Source: Haemonchus contortus
Lineage: Eukaryota > Nematoda > Chromadorea > Rhabditida > Trichostrongylidae
Assembly (NCBI GenBank): GCA_000469685.2
Contig: LS997563.1
Coordinates: 16,766,757-16,830,756 of the forward strand
Length of the DNA: 64,000 bases
Direction of reading: 5' to 3'
The position numbers were made by a program, and so were the translations under genes. Of this stretch, positions 33,881 to 45,689 are shown piece by piece (positions within the stretch are counted from its first letter, which is position 1; every line of letters starts with the position of its first letter). The notes beneath the pieces were generated by a model, which was given only the letters and a program-made list of their open reading frames with translations, was not told where the DNA came from and did no database searches.

Positions 33881-35530
33881 CCTTTTTGCACTGTTTGAAC
33901 TATGATAATCCATTAATCGTCTAAAATGAGATACCCCGAAATCATCGTGAACAGCATCTTGGGGAGAGATGGTCCCATGGAAAAAAAAGGAAACGAAAGC
34001 TTTTTGATGCGAGCTGATTCTCAGGGTTCAGTTCATAATGGCGATGAACTAAAAATAGAAGGCGTCTTCCATTGCTCCCAATTATGTGCCATTAACTTGA
34101 CAGAACCATGCCGAAGTGACTCACTTCCAGTTAGCTTGGGCAAATGATTACCTCTGCGGACCAAAATGTAAAATTCAAGAAATAGATGGTCGCAAAACTG
34201 CACGGCACACTTAGCTTACTCCACTTTTTGTTAAGCTTAAGTATGCTCTCCAGGATACACCAAGCGGCTTACTCCAACTGCTTTTCAGTACGCTGAAGCT
34301 ACGAAAGTTAGTCAACAATCAGAAGATGAACTCATGAAATTGCTGTGGTAGCGGACTGAACAACTTTTCATAGGGTTGATCACTTAGTGAGCTTCCCTCC
34401 ATGATCCAAGAGTATAATTTGAAGAGAACCTTTCGGAGGCTACCCAGTGTTTAGGCCTGTTCACAGAGCCTGACTGCTAACGGGTCCCTGTGAGATGGTT
34501 TCATACACGATTCCGCTTTCTACCTAGATGACTGCATGAAGTCAAGACATGGGTAAGAGAGTAGGTTTCTGGGCTCTGAAAAGTGCTTTTGAACTAGTAA
34601 CCACCCCGAGATTTCGATTGTGCTATATCTATCACATAAAATGTCCGGATGAAGCGAACAGCTGCTGGTCTTACTTCCAAACAAGTTTGATCGTACAAAA
34701 CCAGTTTAGTGTTATGAAAGCACTAAGTACGAAGTAATACCGCCAACAGATTATAGCATACCTCCAAACCTAAGTTTCACTTTCAGAGCTGAAACCTTTT
34801 AAAAGAACTTTATTCCGCTAGTCATTCTTCGTCATAACCTTCTTCAAAGTTTGGAAAGAGAAAAGCCTCTGAAAAACTCAGTAGCCCAAACACTATTTCA
34901 TTTCCCAGGGAAGTATTCAGCGTTGTTTCACGATTACGAAAACGGAAACTGTTCAACCGATAACCTTCGAGATTCAACCTCTATGTACTGGCTCATCGAA
35001 CACCCCAAGATGGGGGAAATGCGTTCCGATTAGAGTGGGCCTCAGGATAACCTGCCTTAGAAACTTTCGCGGTGCTGATCACATAATTAAGACCTCCACA
35101 GAGCCACTCAGACCTAGCGCTCCAAGCGCTCATTGTCTATCCCACTATCCCACTATCGATTACTGTACCAGGCTCCAACCAGGCGTCAGCCTGAAGATCT
35201 TATGGTTGACTGTTCCATTTATCATTCGAAGACCCGTAGCTGCAATGGACGCCAGCTGTGTGGTAACCCCGCCACACACTCTTCCCTACTGGTAATTTTA
35301 TTCATCTTGCCATTGCCATGAATCAAAAGTCCCTTATGGGGCCACACAACAATATCGCGCATGCAACAATATGGCGCCGAGCACATTAAGCAGGTGTTCC
35401 TGTTACATTTTACTTTACTCGCTTATAGGAAATGCTATTCTAGGCTGCAGGAGGTCATCAAGGGGTACATTTATCCGAATGTAAAGACGTCTGCTTGTCT
35501 CCGCAATTACTTATCTTTATGCAGGGCTCG

Positions 35531-35860
35531 AACGGAGGTAGTGTAGCGGCAAGAGGCGCATTATCACACACGCTTTGTCCTGTGATTGGATGACGGATCA
35601 GCACCTGTCCAAGCCACTGACTTCCATCCATAAGGAGACCGGTGATTGGTACAAGAGCGTTTGGGAGGAGAAAGGCACTGATATACATGGGTTGCTCATC
35701 GCGGGTCATTGTATAGGTCATATACAAATTCAAACCCGATAGCACGACTTTGAATGGAGGTAGAATGCGGGAGCACATCCCAGGAACGGGCTGACCGAGG
35801 ACAGAAGACTTGTTGAATTTATAATGTGATCTAGGGTAACCACAGCTCTTACTAAATTTC
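35531..35860 (+). repeat. tRNA-derived SINE
   Basis: The head GGAGGTAGTGTAGCGGCAAG followed by GCGCATTATCACACACGC matches the SINE promoter region. The body carries CATTGTATAGGTCATATACA and a TTGAATGGAGGTAGAATGCG-like block. The internal order is rearranged relative to 30870-31180, with an inverted middle part. Confidence 0.55.
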
Positions 35861-36089
35861 AAGACCTCCCTTCTCCACCCATGGTCGTATGCATGTACTT
35901 AAATCTTGTGATATAAGTGAAATAGAAAAATTCGTTTCATACTTATGCTAGCCATGTGTCTGCACTCTGCAAAGCGCCTGTTGTATCGACTCTTAAAGGA
36001 AGTCGAATGCGATGGCGTATGCTTTAGATGGGAATGATCAACGTCAAAGAACTTTATTTATCATTAAGACCCCAACTATGTATAATAAA

Positions 36090-36347
36090 CTAGCCAGTTT
36101 CAAAGAGGAAACTGGTTCCTTAATGGCATCATTGGAATGGAAAGAGATGGGGATATAGTTTAGCCAGAAAAGCAGATGCTAGATGTATTCGTGCACGTTG
36201 CCAATCATTAACGACAACAATTCAATTAGCCAGCTTCAGCCAGAAGAGCAAACTGGTTTCTTAATGGCATCATTGAAGAGGAAAAAGAGGAGGATGTCGT
36301 TTCAACAAAAAAAGGAGATGCTAAATGTGTTAGTGCACATTGCGCAA
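36090..36347 (+). repeat. Tandem duplication, unit about 134 bp
   Basis: Unit 1 (36090-36212) and unit 2 (36225-36347) share AAACTGGTT, CTTAATGGCATCATTG, AGATGCTA and GTGCAC blocks in the same order. Both copies read in one frame as a basic peptide (SLKRKKRRMSFQQKKEMLNV in unit 2), but unit 1 is broken by stops. Confidence 0.65.
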
Positions 36348-36589
36348 TCTCTTGCTGGTCATTTGAACTACGCACGATAACGTGTGCACTACATGTGCAC
36401 TACCGCTCAGCCGTAATGGAGTTTCTCAGCGGGATGTTTTATGCGCTTTGAGGGATTTCTGCTCGATATATTTCATTTCAGCAGAATTATTACTGCTTGA
36501 TCATGGCCGGCGGCCGGCTCAGTGCAGACCACTTACACTGCCAAAATTTGACCGTTCTTCTTTTAGCTGCCCTAGCTAGTCTCACATCC

Positions 36590-36860
36590 CCACACTCTGA
36601 AAGTTAGGAAAAGAGTGAATTTCCAATCCAGCCCGTCCACTTTAGTGCGAGGCCCGTCCACTCCAGAGTTTTGGCCACATTTCTTCTATTACCTCCAATC
36701 ACTCTTTTTGCGACTTTTTAAAACTTGCCCTGCGCCCAGTCCTTCCCGACATTGACTCAACTTATCCAGGTTCCATACAAACAAACAAAGACAACAAAGA
36801 AACGGAGAGGTAGCCACACGCGGGCGCGTTTTATAGTCAGGATGATTTTTTCGTCCCTTA
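36590..36860 (-). repeat. Reverse copy of the 120-bp tandem-repeat family
   Basis: Read on the minus strand, AGAAATGTGGCCAAAACTC and the GTGGACGGGCCTCGCACTAAA-like segment match units of 14370-14990, and the block ends at the same CGCGGGCGCG border at about 36821-36830. Confidence 0.6.
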
Positions 36861-37262
36861 TCCTATCGTAGTCATCGGAAAGAGATTGCCATATAAGGGG
36901 AAGTAAAGCACATAATATATGGGCTTCTTCACGTGCTATTATTTATTATTTCGGAACTTGTTTGCAATTCTTGTCTGCTAATTTTTCGCAGTGCTTTCGA
37001 GGTAGCATTACTAAACAGTAATAATGATTGTCCAGGCCATAATAAGAAATTGAAAGTTCGGTTATATGTTTGTTATTGGAAGAATATAACAAGTACAGCT
37101 CAGTATTTCCTAATCATTAGACTCCCACAACTACTGAATAGTACAACGAAACGCGAACAACCGGATGTCGACTATCATCAACTATTGGTTCTCCCTTTGT
37201 TTTGTTCATCTGTCTGTCCACGCTCAAAGGACATTATGAATGCAAAGGTGTGAAGCGCAGTT

Positions 37263-37493
37263 TGTCGAAGAATCGACTATTGATAACATACTCTTGATGT
37301 TTATATTTATTTCTTGATGCTTCAGTATGTTATGTACTGCCTTTGAAGTTCTACCTAACTTCTGTTATGTCAGCTATTCATCCAGTCAATATGGACGATG
37401 GGTCTCTGATAGATAGATATGGATTGAGTTGATCTTTTCTCGCCACATTTTTGATCTCTGAGGGGTATATAAAGCCTGCCATTTGAATGCTCA
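37263..37493 (+). repeat. 5' LTR (231 bp)
   Basis: Begins TGTCGAAGAATCGAC and ends TTTGAATGCTCA. It contains a TATA box (GTATATAAAG near 37466), consistent with promoter activity; the 3' LTR has lost it. It shares the TGATAGATAGATATGGATTG block with the 3' LTR. Confidence 0.85.
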
Positions 37494-38470
37494 GTAAGTG
37501 TTTGGAAAAAAAAGTCAGGGGAATTAACAAGTTTTACTACATGGTGCATCGGCCGGGAATGTCGAAAGAGAAGATAGCGCAGCTATCCTACAAGTATTTG
37601 TTCACAAAAAAATGGTACGAGAGTCTATTTGACCCTATTCGATGCAACAGCTGGATCGATATGCAAAGGAGAATGACGGACATTTTCGCAATCCTATCGA
37701 AGAACAGCGAGGAACTCAAACGCCTCACATAATGATTAGCGAAATTAAGAAGGAACTCATGAAGGCTGAACGACGGATCCAAGATTCGAAGCAGTATGAT
37801 CAAGCTGAAAGGCAACAGAGGGTGGCGTTTACGCTTCACCTGCTCATCGCCGACACGACGAAATCCTCACTTTTAAGCAGAAGAGCGGCGAACTGGAAGC
37901 CATGGAAACACAGCATGGAGAGCAACTACATCAACACCTGCAAGTTTTCGAAGAGGCAAAAACAAAAGAAGCACAAGCTGAAATTTCTGACAAGTCCTTC
38001 CTCGAGAGAATGACCGAAGAAGTTAAGTAAGACCGTATGGAAGATCTCTCCAATTTGGAAGACGTTTCAAGCTACGATGAGGACGACCGCATGGGAGAGG
38101 TTCCCGCTTCGGGGAATATATCAAGTGACGAGGAATGTAACCGCGGCGTCAACAGACACGACGGTCCGGATGGTCACACAAATATTAATCAACTACAAGA
38201 AGACCTATGGAAAATGAGAAGATTCTCAAGAAGTTTCCGTACAGAATGTCGGCGACACAAAGGATATAGCCAGTGACAAGCCATGCGCCTTCTGTGTAAA
38301 AATCTAGTGCTACTTCACAGACTCGTGCCCCAAGGTGATCGACGGAAAGGAGCCATACAACACCGTAAACATTGGAAAGTGATGCATCCACTGCCTGGAC
38401 GACTGCCGAAAGCACAAGTGCAAATTCAAGAGAAGAAGCTGTTGGTGTTGCGACCGCGTCAAAGAACGAT
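37487..38470 (+). pseudogene. Gag-like protein, frameshifted
   Basis: The reading starts at 37487 inside the LTR end. A frame to 37729 resembles a gag N-terminus, then moves to another frame (ISEIKKELMKAERRIQ, coiled coil) and to a third (KQKSGELEAMETQHGEQLHQ to a stop near 38029). An acidic segment follows at 38037-38273. From 38284 a cysteine pattern CAFC...C...CIHCLDDC...C...CWCC resembles the zinc knuckles of nematode BEL/Pao gag, with an internal stop. The frameshifts and stops show it is not functional. Confidence 0.6.
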
Positions 38471-38586
38471 TGCTGAGGATCTAATCCCGGCAAATGATGG
38501 CCACCGGATTCGAGGAGCCATTTGGTTGAACGGATTGTATCGCTCTGGAGCGAAATCGAAGAAAGTAGAGCCAGAATCAGCGAGAG

Positions 38587-38815
38587 TGTCGGAGAATCGA
38601 CCATTGATAACATATTCCTGATGTTTATGTCTATTTCTTGATGTTTTAGTTTTTATGTCCTGCTTTTGAAGTTCTATCTCACCTCTGTTATGTCAGCTAT
38701 TCATGCAATCAATACGAACCATGGGTCTCTGATAGATAGATATGGATTGACTCGATCTTTCGTGCCACATTTTTGATCTCTGAGGGGCACATGAAGCCCG
38801 TCATTTGAATGCTCA
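38587..38815 (+). repeat. 3' LTR (229 bp)
   Basis: Direct copy of 37263-37493 with scattered mismatches (for example the TATA box reads CACATGAAG). The clear divergence between the LTRs means the insertion is not recent. Confidence 0.85.
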
Positions 38816-39820
38816 AAGTCTTCTTTGAAGTCCTGATAACGGTCGCCTGTCTGTTACAAGTTACTACACAAACTGGATTCTAGTAATTGTACCGTACTTT
38901 ACTGTACAAAGTCCCGCGGTGCAATGAGCAGGGGAAAAAACAAGTTCTACTACACAGTTCCTCATATAACAAAAGAAAGTAGTGAGCAATTGATCATTCA
39001 TCGTCCGTAGTCCTAGTTATAGATTTCTGTTTTTTGCCGAAAGCAGTGTACCTTTAACCCGTTGCATTGGTCATTGGTTTCGGAACATTCTCGACATACA
39101 TCTTTTCCTCAACATGAGGCAACATTACAGGTGGAGTATAACTTTGTACTGCGGGGTTCAAATCACCGACAAGTTCTTCTCATAAATGTGTATGCTCATA
39201 CGCGTGCGCTCCTCAGTGATTAAAGTATCCGATAAACACACCTACTCTAACCAGTTCAATGTGAAATAGACCTTTGTAGCACCGAACCCCGGTTTTTCGA
39301 AGTAAGACCGTCTCAACGGATGGTACAGTTGCACGCGGATTACAATAATTTACCCGGAACGCGGACAACGACAACTCCGAACGGAAAATAATAATTAAAT
39401 AATGATACAATAGCAGAATGAAAAAACGGGATCACTAGAATACTCGGGATCCAAACGATAAAGTCCTCCGGCCGGGTTGAAGATGTCGGATTCGGGCAGA
39501 TGAAGCCGGGTGGGGAGGGACGCAGTTTGAGTCCCTTCTGGGTTCTGCAGATCAGAAGGCATCTGAAACGCTCCTAGCCCTCTTTTTATCCTGATAACTC
39601 CCGCCAAAACTGTGCCTCTTGGGCGGTCGATCATTCCCTGACCTATCTGCACGCGTTCGACCCCCTCATGCCACATGCCGTCCCACTGAGTGGTCGATGG
39701 CCTCATCGACACCAACTCTCGCCTTTTAAGCTCCGGAAGGGAGTCTGAAGTGGCCACCCTTCTCCTAATACTTTCATATAGCATCTTGATACAGTGCAAT
39801 CTGAGTCATAAAACGGTGCC
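38816..39820. other. Downstream of LTR element; decayed sequence
   Basis: At about 38925-38960 the block GGGG-AAAACAAGTTCTACTACA repeats the leader found after the 5' LTR (37513-37545), as if a second internal region begins here. On the minus strand a 134-codon frame (39395-39799) lies 3' of the frame at 39822 but has no recognisable domain. Confidence 0.4.
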
Positions 39821-39821
39821 G

Positions 39822-40510
39822 CTATCTCCGATGTACCATCCTCACAAAAATTTCTTCCGTTCTTGATTCGCGTTCCTGATGAGCGAAAAAACTGTCCTGG
39901 CCAGCGCGCTTACAAATCGAGTCCTCGAGCATCGAACATAATTCAGTCATTCTTTTCCATGCCTGAATATTTTTGTCCACAACGGGGGGCCAGAATGCGA
40001 CCACGCGGCCGCCTCCCACGAGGTGACGATCGCAGGCTCTTACAGTACCGCATATCTCATCCTCTTTACAGCCTTGGTCAATCGGCCACATGATAACCCA
40101 AATCTTCTTAGTCGTCAATTCGTACAGTACTTCACGTAACTCTTTGAACGAAATGACTACTCGAGTAGGTACTCCCCTCCTGGAGCCGTCTTTCTCCAAC
40201 AAAGACGTGCAAGGAGGTGCCGCAAACGCTGTCAGTCCTTCTTGAATTGGTCTCCTAACTTTCTCTTCCTTTTCCAACTCCATCTTCAACTTTTTGAGTG
40301 TAGTGTCGTAGGTTTTTTCGAATCCGTATCCACCAACTTTCTCATGCTTCTTTATCCCTTCGGTCATGCAAACAAACTCTGTCCAATCGAAACATTTGTT
40401 GTAGGCCAATATGAGGACTTTTTCCAGTGCTTTTCCGTCCAGGCACGTGGCTCCATCTCTCCAAAACTTGATTTCCAGAGCAGCGTCTATATCTGTCCTG
40501 ACGGAAATAC
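39822..40510 (-). CDS. Uncharacterised 195-codon open frame, probably element-derived
   Basis: This is the longest open frame of the window. It has no ATG at its nominal start (the first codon is TTG near 40409) and the same frame stays open further upstream to about 40510 (FWRDGATCLDGKALEKVL). The central part is a lysine/glutamate-rich helix; the end has KIWVIMWPIDQGCKEDE and RVVAFWPPVVDKNIQAWKRM and stops after FVRMVHRR. I cannot name the family. Neighbouring minus-strand frames (40614-40805, 39395-39799) suggest a longer protein broken by frameshifts, which fits a transposon relic better than a single-copy gene. Confidence 0.4.
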
Positions 40511-40849
40511 TTGCAGCTCGCCATAGGGTTCCAAAAAAAGATTTTTTCGAAAAAGCGCCTGGAAACTCTATAATCTCCAGATCGCCGAATTTTTGTCCTT
40601 GGGACCGCCGCCCTTACAAACATACTCCAGATGGTCTTTGTCGAGCATCAAGCATATCTCCGCTCCTCTTCACACTTGGTACAATATAGTAGTCATCCTG
40701 TTTTAAGAAGGCCCACCTGTGCCTTCCTGAGTGGCAGAATTTCCCCTCCCCTAAATTTCTGGCATTACAAAATGTACCTGGCATGCGAACGCCTAAAGCT
40801 GACATCGGCTAAACCGTACCATAATTTCGTGACCTGTAGCATTGTCCAA

Positions 40850-41629
40850 AACAATGTCTAGTAATGCTTGCACCAAGTTGTCCAATGATGAGTTCGGAGC
40901 CTTGTTCTAGTGGAAGTATTCCAATTGGCGAAGAAAACGCTCATTGAACATGTTCGTTACATAAGACGGCTAAACCACCTCGCACTCCAGGTTTTCTTCT
41001 TAGAAACGTATAGGTCGAGAAGTATTCCTCAAAGTCACCGTCCGCTTGCGCTACGATAGCCATCTTTGCCATTCAAGCATGTTGGGCACCGTGAAAAGAG
41101 ACAAGAGAGTAGCGTGGATGTCACTTTTCTTTCTGCTACTCTCGGGGAAAAAACTTCATAACTTGTTCAAATACTACGCACTGGGTGTGCCATTGTAGGG
41201 TTTGCTGTAGTTTGGTAAATATCTTGCTTGAATCAAACAGAACAGTAAAATAACGGCTTTATCTTCATAGCATACAATACAACTAAGGCAAGAGATCTTC
41301 ATGGTGAGATGAGTAGTATAATAGTATGTAATACAAATGGTGTACAATGAATATTGTGCAATACAAAAGTTAGGATACAATTGCACTAAATGAACTCTTA
41401 CGAAAGGAAAGAAAGCTGGCCCTACTTTTGAGGGCACCAAGGTGAGAAAAGTTGCTCCCCCTCCTCTTGGCGATGAGGTAACGCGCGTGTCTGGGCAATC
41501 CTCCTTCTAGGGTAATCCGTGTCTAAATTGGAGCGAGAATGAATCACCGGAAAAGTCACATGCCCTTTTATAGGCAGCTCTTCCCGCGCTTGGATATTGC
41601 GCAATATCACTCTATTTTTACCTCAATTT
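40850..41629. other. No gene recognised
   Basis: On the minus strand near 41565 a TATAAAAG motif (CTATAAAAGGGC) follows the Mutator-like transposase remnant and could be a promoter. The downstream frame at 41422-41610 has no domain. Confidence 0.35.
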
Positions 41630-42370
41630 CGAGCTGTCCTCACACCATAACCGAAGCCAACGTTTTGTGCTCTTAGCCGCTTCTGGACACATGTCAACAA
41701 ATGCCTTCCAAAACGTATTGCTGTTGTCGGTAATCGTTTTGTTAATATCGGTCATGAAATACTCGGGTCTAAAATGCGGATGAAGGTTTATGACAACTTC
41801 AGAGATTTTCTCGACCGCTCTTCAAGCCACGCTTGTGCTGATCACGTATCCGGCAGTGACGCCTCTTCTAGCACCATCAACCACCATGAAAGTGAACAAT
41901 TTCAAATCGTATCGACAGGAGTTGTAGGCGTCCTCAACGCTAATCCCATGTTTTCCGTAATTTCCAACCCAGCTTGCTGCGAGAGTGGGATTACACCCAA
42001 GCAGAAACCTGTGCCATCTAGACTGGTAGGTGCTAGGAATAGTCTCAGGCCGTCCTGCAAATTGCTCTCCACAGGCCGCTTTGCGATAGATTCGAGATCG
42101 TTTTCATGACAATTCCCTCGCTCTATTCCCATCGTTGCTGGAGTGTTCCTGAAAGCACCTGCTGGTATCCAGTACAGTCGTTCAGAAAATGCAAACGCTC
42201 CATTCCAATGGCCTCCGTGACACTCGGTACGGAGAACATTTTAAAGCATTTCAAAAACATTTCTTTCTTGTCGTTATTCGACAATGGTAGCAAAGCAGCA
42301 CTAGCAGTGGGACCCAGATACGATTCGCAATACTTGAGATCTATGCGTCCATTAGGATCACTCTCAACAG
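41630..42370 (-). pseudogene. Mutator-like (MULE) transposase remnant
   Basis: Minus-strand pieces in several frames follow the order of nematode MULE transposases. Near 42330 is a YCESYLG block equivalent to the YCxTHxGH segment before the domain. It is followed by LKLFTFMVVDGARRGVTAGY (41910-41850), then AVEKISEVVINLHPHFRP and YFMTDINKTITDNSNTFWKA, and finally RWLRLWCED near 41640. The MTDI aspartate matches the second DDE residue. Stops and frameshifts break it at least three times, and no terminal inverted repeats were identified. Confidence 0.7.
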
Positions 42371-42960
42371 TCCAGAGTTATTAATTTGGTAGTTGATATA
42401 CATTGACTTAGAAAACTACTTTTTAAAATGAGATAAACGCTAATGTGGTTGCCTTCGCATGCTTCTTGCTCCTGCTTGCTTTTGCTCCTTTCATTGCTCT
42501 CGCCGACCATTCTTCTATGAGATCTGAAATGCATTGTTGTTGATGGAATGCAATGAAATCTGATGGACTAAACGAATTGATTTCTACATAAAAAAGATGA
42601 GGGTAATCGAAATAGAAACAGAGCAAGAAGATGTTGTCACCCAAAATATCTAGATCCTAAAAGATTAAGAAATATTTAACTTTTATACTAGAACAAAATA
42701 GCTGTGTGAGAAGTATACATTAAAGCATTGAGAGAGAGACTCATGCTTTTATGGGAATTGAGGCGAAAGAGAAGAATAACTGAACAAAACCAGTGAGTTC
42801 AAACAAAAAAAATCAAAAAATGAAAGGCAAAAGAATGATGGAACGTGGATAGCAGAGCGAAAAATGCAACAAAATTTAGTCGGTAAATTAAGTGGGCGGG
42901 GTAGTCATTGTCAAATCAGGAGCTAAGGAAAAATGAGAAAAATAAACAAAATAGAGACAG

Positions 42961-43039
42961 AGCAAGAAACAGTGCACGTCTCTAAAATTTCTCTCCAACA
43001 AGGCTCTGCTGTTTTTAGAGACGTGCACTGTTTCTTGCT
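42961..43039. ncRNA. Perfect 27-bp hairpin, 25-nt loop (candidate small-RNA precursor)
   Basis: Arms 42961-42987 and 43013-43039 are exact reverse complements (AGCAAGAAACAGTGCACGTC at the 5' end) separated by a 25-base loop. Size and loop fit a pre-microRNA, but the absolute absence of mismatches is more typical of a young MITE or siRNA-generating fold-back. No promoter was identified. Confidence 0.4.
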
Positions 43040-43504
43040 TCAACGGTGGAAGGGTTGGTGCACCCAGAATATGGAGATCCTCAAAAATTGTGAAGTTTGG
43101 AATACCTGAGATTAGAACAAAAGAGACATGGAAGAAGTGGCAAGGTAGAACAGGATTGGAAATAAAAGGAAGACAACTGAAAGGAGAAGATGGAGCATGA
43201 ATAATAGAGTGAAATGTTTAATGAGACCCAGATGTTAAACCAAGTAAACCGATAGCAGAGTGAATTTGTAGCGACAAAAAGATAAGGTTGAAATGGAAAG
43301 AAGAACTAAAAAGAAACCAACCGCATTCATCCCTTCCCTTTTGCCAAACCAACAACAGCCCGATCGAAATCTTGAAAAATTGCAAAACAACTGAATGCAT
43401 ATGGAGATCACGTAAAGAAAATGCACGGTTGCGAAATAGAGAATCTCGTGTCATCGAGGCCTTGTGGCTTGCGGTGTCTACACCCCGGGTTTGTGGCATT
43501 ACAT

Positions 43505-44030
43505 GCGTCCGAGGATGGCAAATTCGCACGGTGAAGTTCGTATCGACTTGAATGACTTCAGCGCTTGTCATTGGGGCCCAAATTTGAAGTAGAGCACTTG
43601 TAGTAGTTGTCGCGCGCGTCCTTGGACGTCGTCTCATACACCCCACGATAACGTCTCAGTGGAAATGGTTAGCAATGTCCTGGTTTGAGCGCAATGCCGC
43701 GATGCTCACGCGTAGGCCACAACGTATGACCTACATTGATTTCTAAGATCTCATTACACAGCTACGAAGGACGTAATGGACCCGGGTATGGTTACCTTCA
43801 CCCAGAACTGGATGGACGCGGCAAATCGCGCGGCAAAATTCGTTAAACGACTTTGGCGCCTATCATTGAGGCTCAAATTTGAGGCAGAGTCTATGAGTAC
43901 GATCATCTGACCATACTTATGTACTCTACTTGAAGTTTGTACCCCAATAATCGGTGCCAAAGTCGTCCTGAACGCCACGAATCTCGCCGCGTCATTTGCC
44001 GCGTCCATCCAGTTTTGGGTGAATGTTCCG
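43505..44030. repeat. Palindromic MITE (one half and one complete copy)
   Basis: The complete copy (43795-44030) is a long imperfect palindrome. CCCAGAACTGGATGGACGCG at the left pairs with the corresponding block at the right end, and GACTTTGGCGCC with GGTGCCAAAGTC. The half copy at 43505-43650 has the GGCCCAAATTTGAAGTAGAG block in common. Confidence 0.7.
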
Positions 44031-45689
44031 TCCCCCAAAGGACCCAGTGACTCTTGCTTTCTGTTGTTCCCTACCAGTTCTTATCAATTGTGACCAGTTA
44101 CTGTTGCTAGGCATATACGCAGTCCATTTACTCATCTTTAGAGTTTAATTTGGAAGGTGCAAGTTTTCAACCTTTATCGATGTCACTACTTACTGTCAGC
44201 CACACATCAGTGTTTTAGAACTGCTGCGTGTACCAGTTTCTAATATGAACGCTCTGAATAAAGGGAAGAGAAGTTATGAATTTCCATCACACACCGACAT
44301 CGACACTGGCACACACATAGCGATTAGTACTATGTAGTATAGGCCATCATGAGGTATGCTACAATATGTATTAAGGAGAGCGCGATATACCCACCCGGCA
44401 TGATGTCTGGGTTCACACACGCGGTGCGGTTAAAGTTGTTTTGATGGCTTCCAGATCAGATTCTTTCTAAACAAACTGTAATCCACGGCCAATGATCTGG
44501 TGAATATGGATGAATTTGGAATGGCATCCCCTGAACTGGTAGGCCGTCGGCGTCGGGTGAAGAGAAGGGGCAGAACTTCTTCGTGATCGAGGTCCACGAG
44601 CTTGTCCGACTTCAGAGTTCCCGTTCGGCTAAAATTAGCCATGGTAGACACCGTCCTGAAAGTGATTCCTGGAGAAGCCCGAAGCTTTTGAAAGCTCTCA
44701 CATCAACACTCCCTGCGTCTCTACGACTCGTGTTGAAAGCAATGACGTTGAGACGTCTCTTTATCCTCTTCATCCTTCGGAGCGTGTTTATGTGGAATAT
44801 TTAGTCGCATCTTTTTGGTGTTATTACCTTAACTAGTGAGTGTCACTGAAGCGACTACTTTATTCATTCATAATCCACATTATTCCAGCTTATCTGCGTT
44901 TTTTCAGTTCATATATTTCATAATGATGTGTTATTGTTATACAGAGATCTCCTTTGCAAAACTGTTGCTAAACGGTTCCGTATTGCAGCTGCGAACGATG
45001 CTAATCCGCTCAATCAGTCATCCAGCTCTTGCTTTGCTACCGAATAACAGGTTCCTCTTGTTATCTCAGTCGATAAAGCTGACCTTCTTAATGCCTTACC
45101 TCTGGGCAATTCGTGATCGGTCAAGCCAATGAATGATGTAACAGCTTTATCCCTAGAGCTTCCGAAGCACTTTTCCAGCAGAACTTTCGCAGTTTTTTTT
45201 TTGCTCGATTTGAGCTGCACTTTCACTTTGAATACATTTTCATTATTTGTATGTGAGGGAGTTTCGTAGATAGTCAATGTGAAGCGCCAAAACTTCGCAA
45301 TTGTTCAGTACAAGTTCGGTGTGGAAGCAGGAAGTATACATGTATCACGAAGCAACAAATTTATGTCTCGCCCAACTGTTGCCCAGCGAAGTGATTACTC
45401 GACACCATGTGTTCGACAGAAGGATACAACAGGGCTCAGGACCGCTCCCGTTACATCGTGTCCTGGATCGTTTGACAGATTTGAAAACAGCGTTCGAAAA
45501 CGCTTGTACATTTCATTTTTAATGGTGAGCATGTCTCAGGAGCTCGGCTTGAATCTCACCTTTTCACAAGTAAGTCATTGTCAAGAGAGGAGTCTGGAAA
45601 GGCGACACCATCTCCCCCTATCCTTTTAGTGCTGCTCCCGGCTTGCAATTGAACCTAATGGCGACGATGATCACGAGGGGGACGGTCAA

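Larger units (their letters stand above)
31842..37262. other. Intergenic, repeat-rich
   Basis: This region contains the lipase promoter side (CATATATCC near 31909 on the minus strand), a MITE fragment at 32450-32600, a SINE at 35531-35860, a tandem duplication at 36090-36347 and a repeat at 36590-36860. The longest frame is 33503-33880 plus. No exon chain could be built on either strand. Confidence 0.45.
37263..38815 (+). mobile_element. Short LTR retroelement with decayed gag (BEL/Pao-like)
   Basis: Two direct long terminal repeats flank 1.1 kb of internal DNA. Each LTR runs from TGTCG to GCTCA, so the element has TG...CA ends. The internal region encodes only gag-like pieces: coiled coil plus a cysteine-rich knuckle region. 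There is no protease, reverse transcriptase or integrase, so it is non-autonomous. The bases just outside (CAGTT before, AAGTC after) do not form a convincing target duplication. Confidence 0.8.

Noticed and set aside
38185..38613. 142-codon minus-strand frame
   Set aside because: It is the shadow of the cysteine-rich gag region of the LTR element.
43218..43646. 142-codon minus-strand frame
   Set aside because: Half of it is palindromic MITE sequence; no domain.
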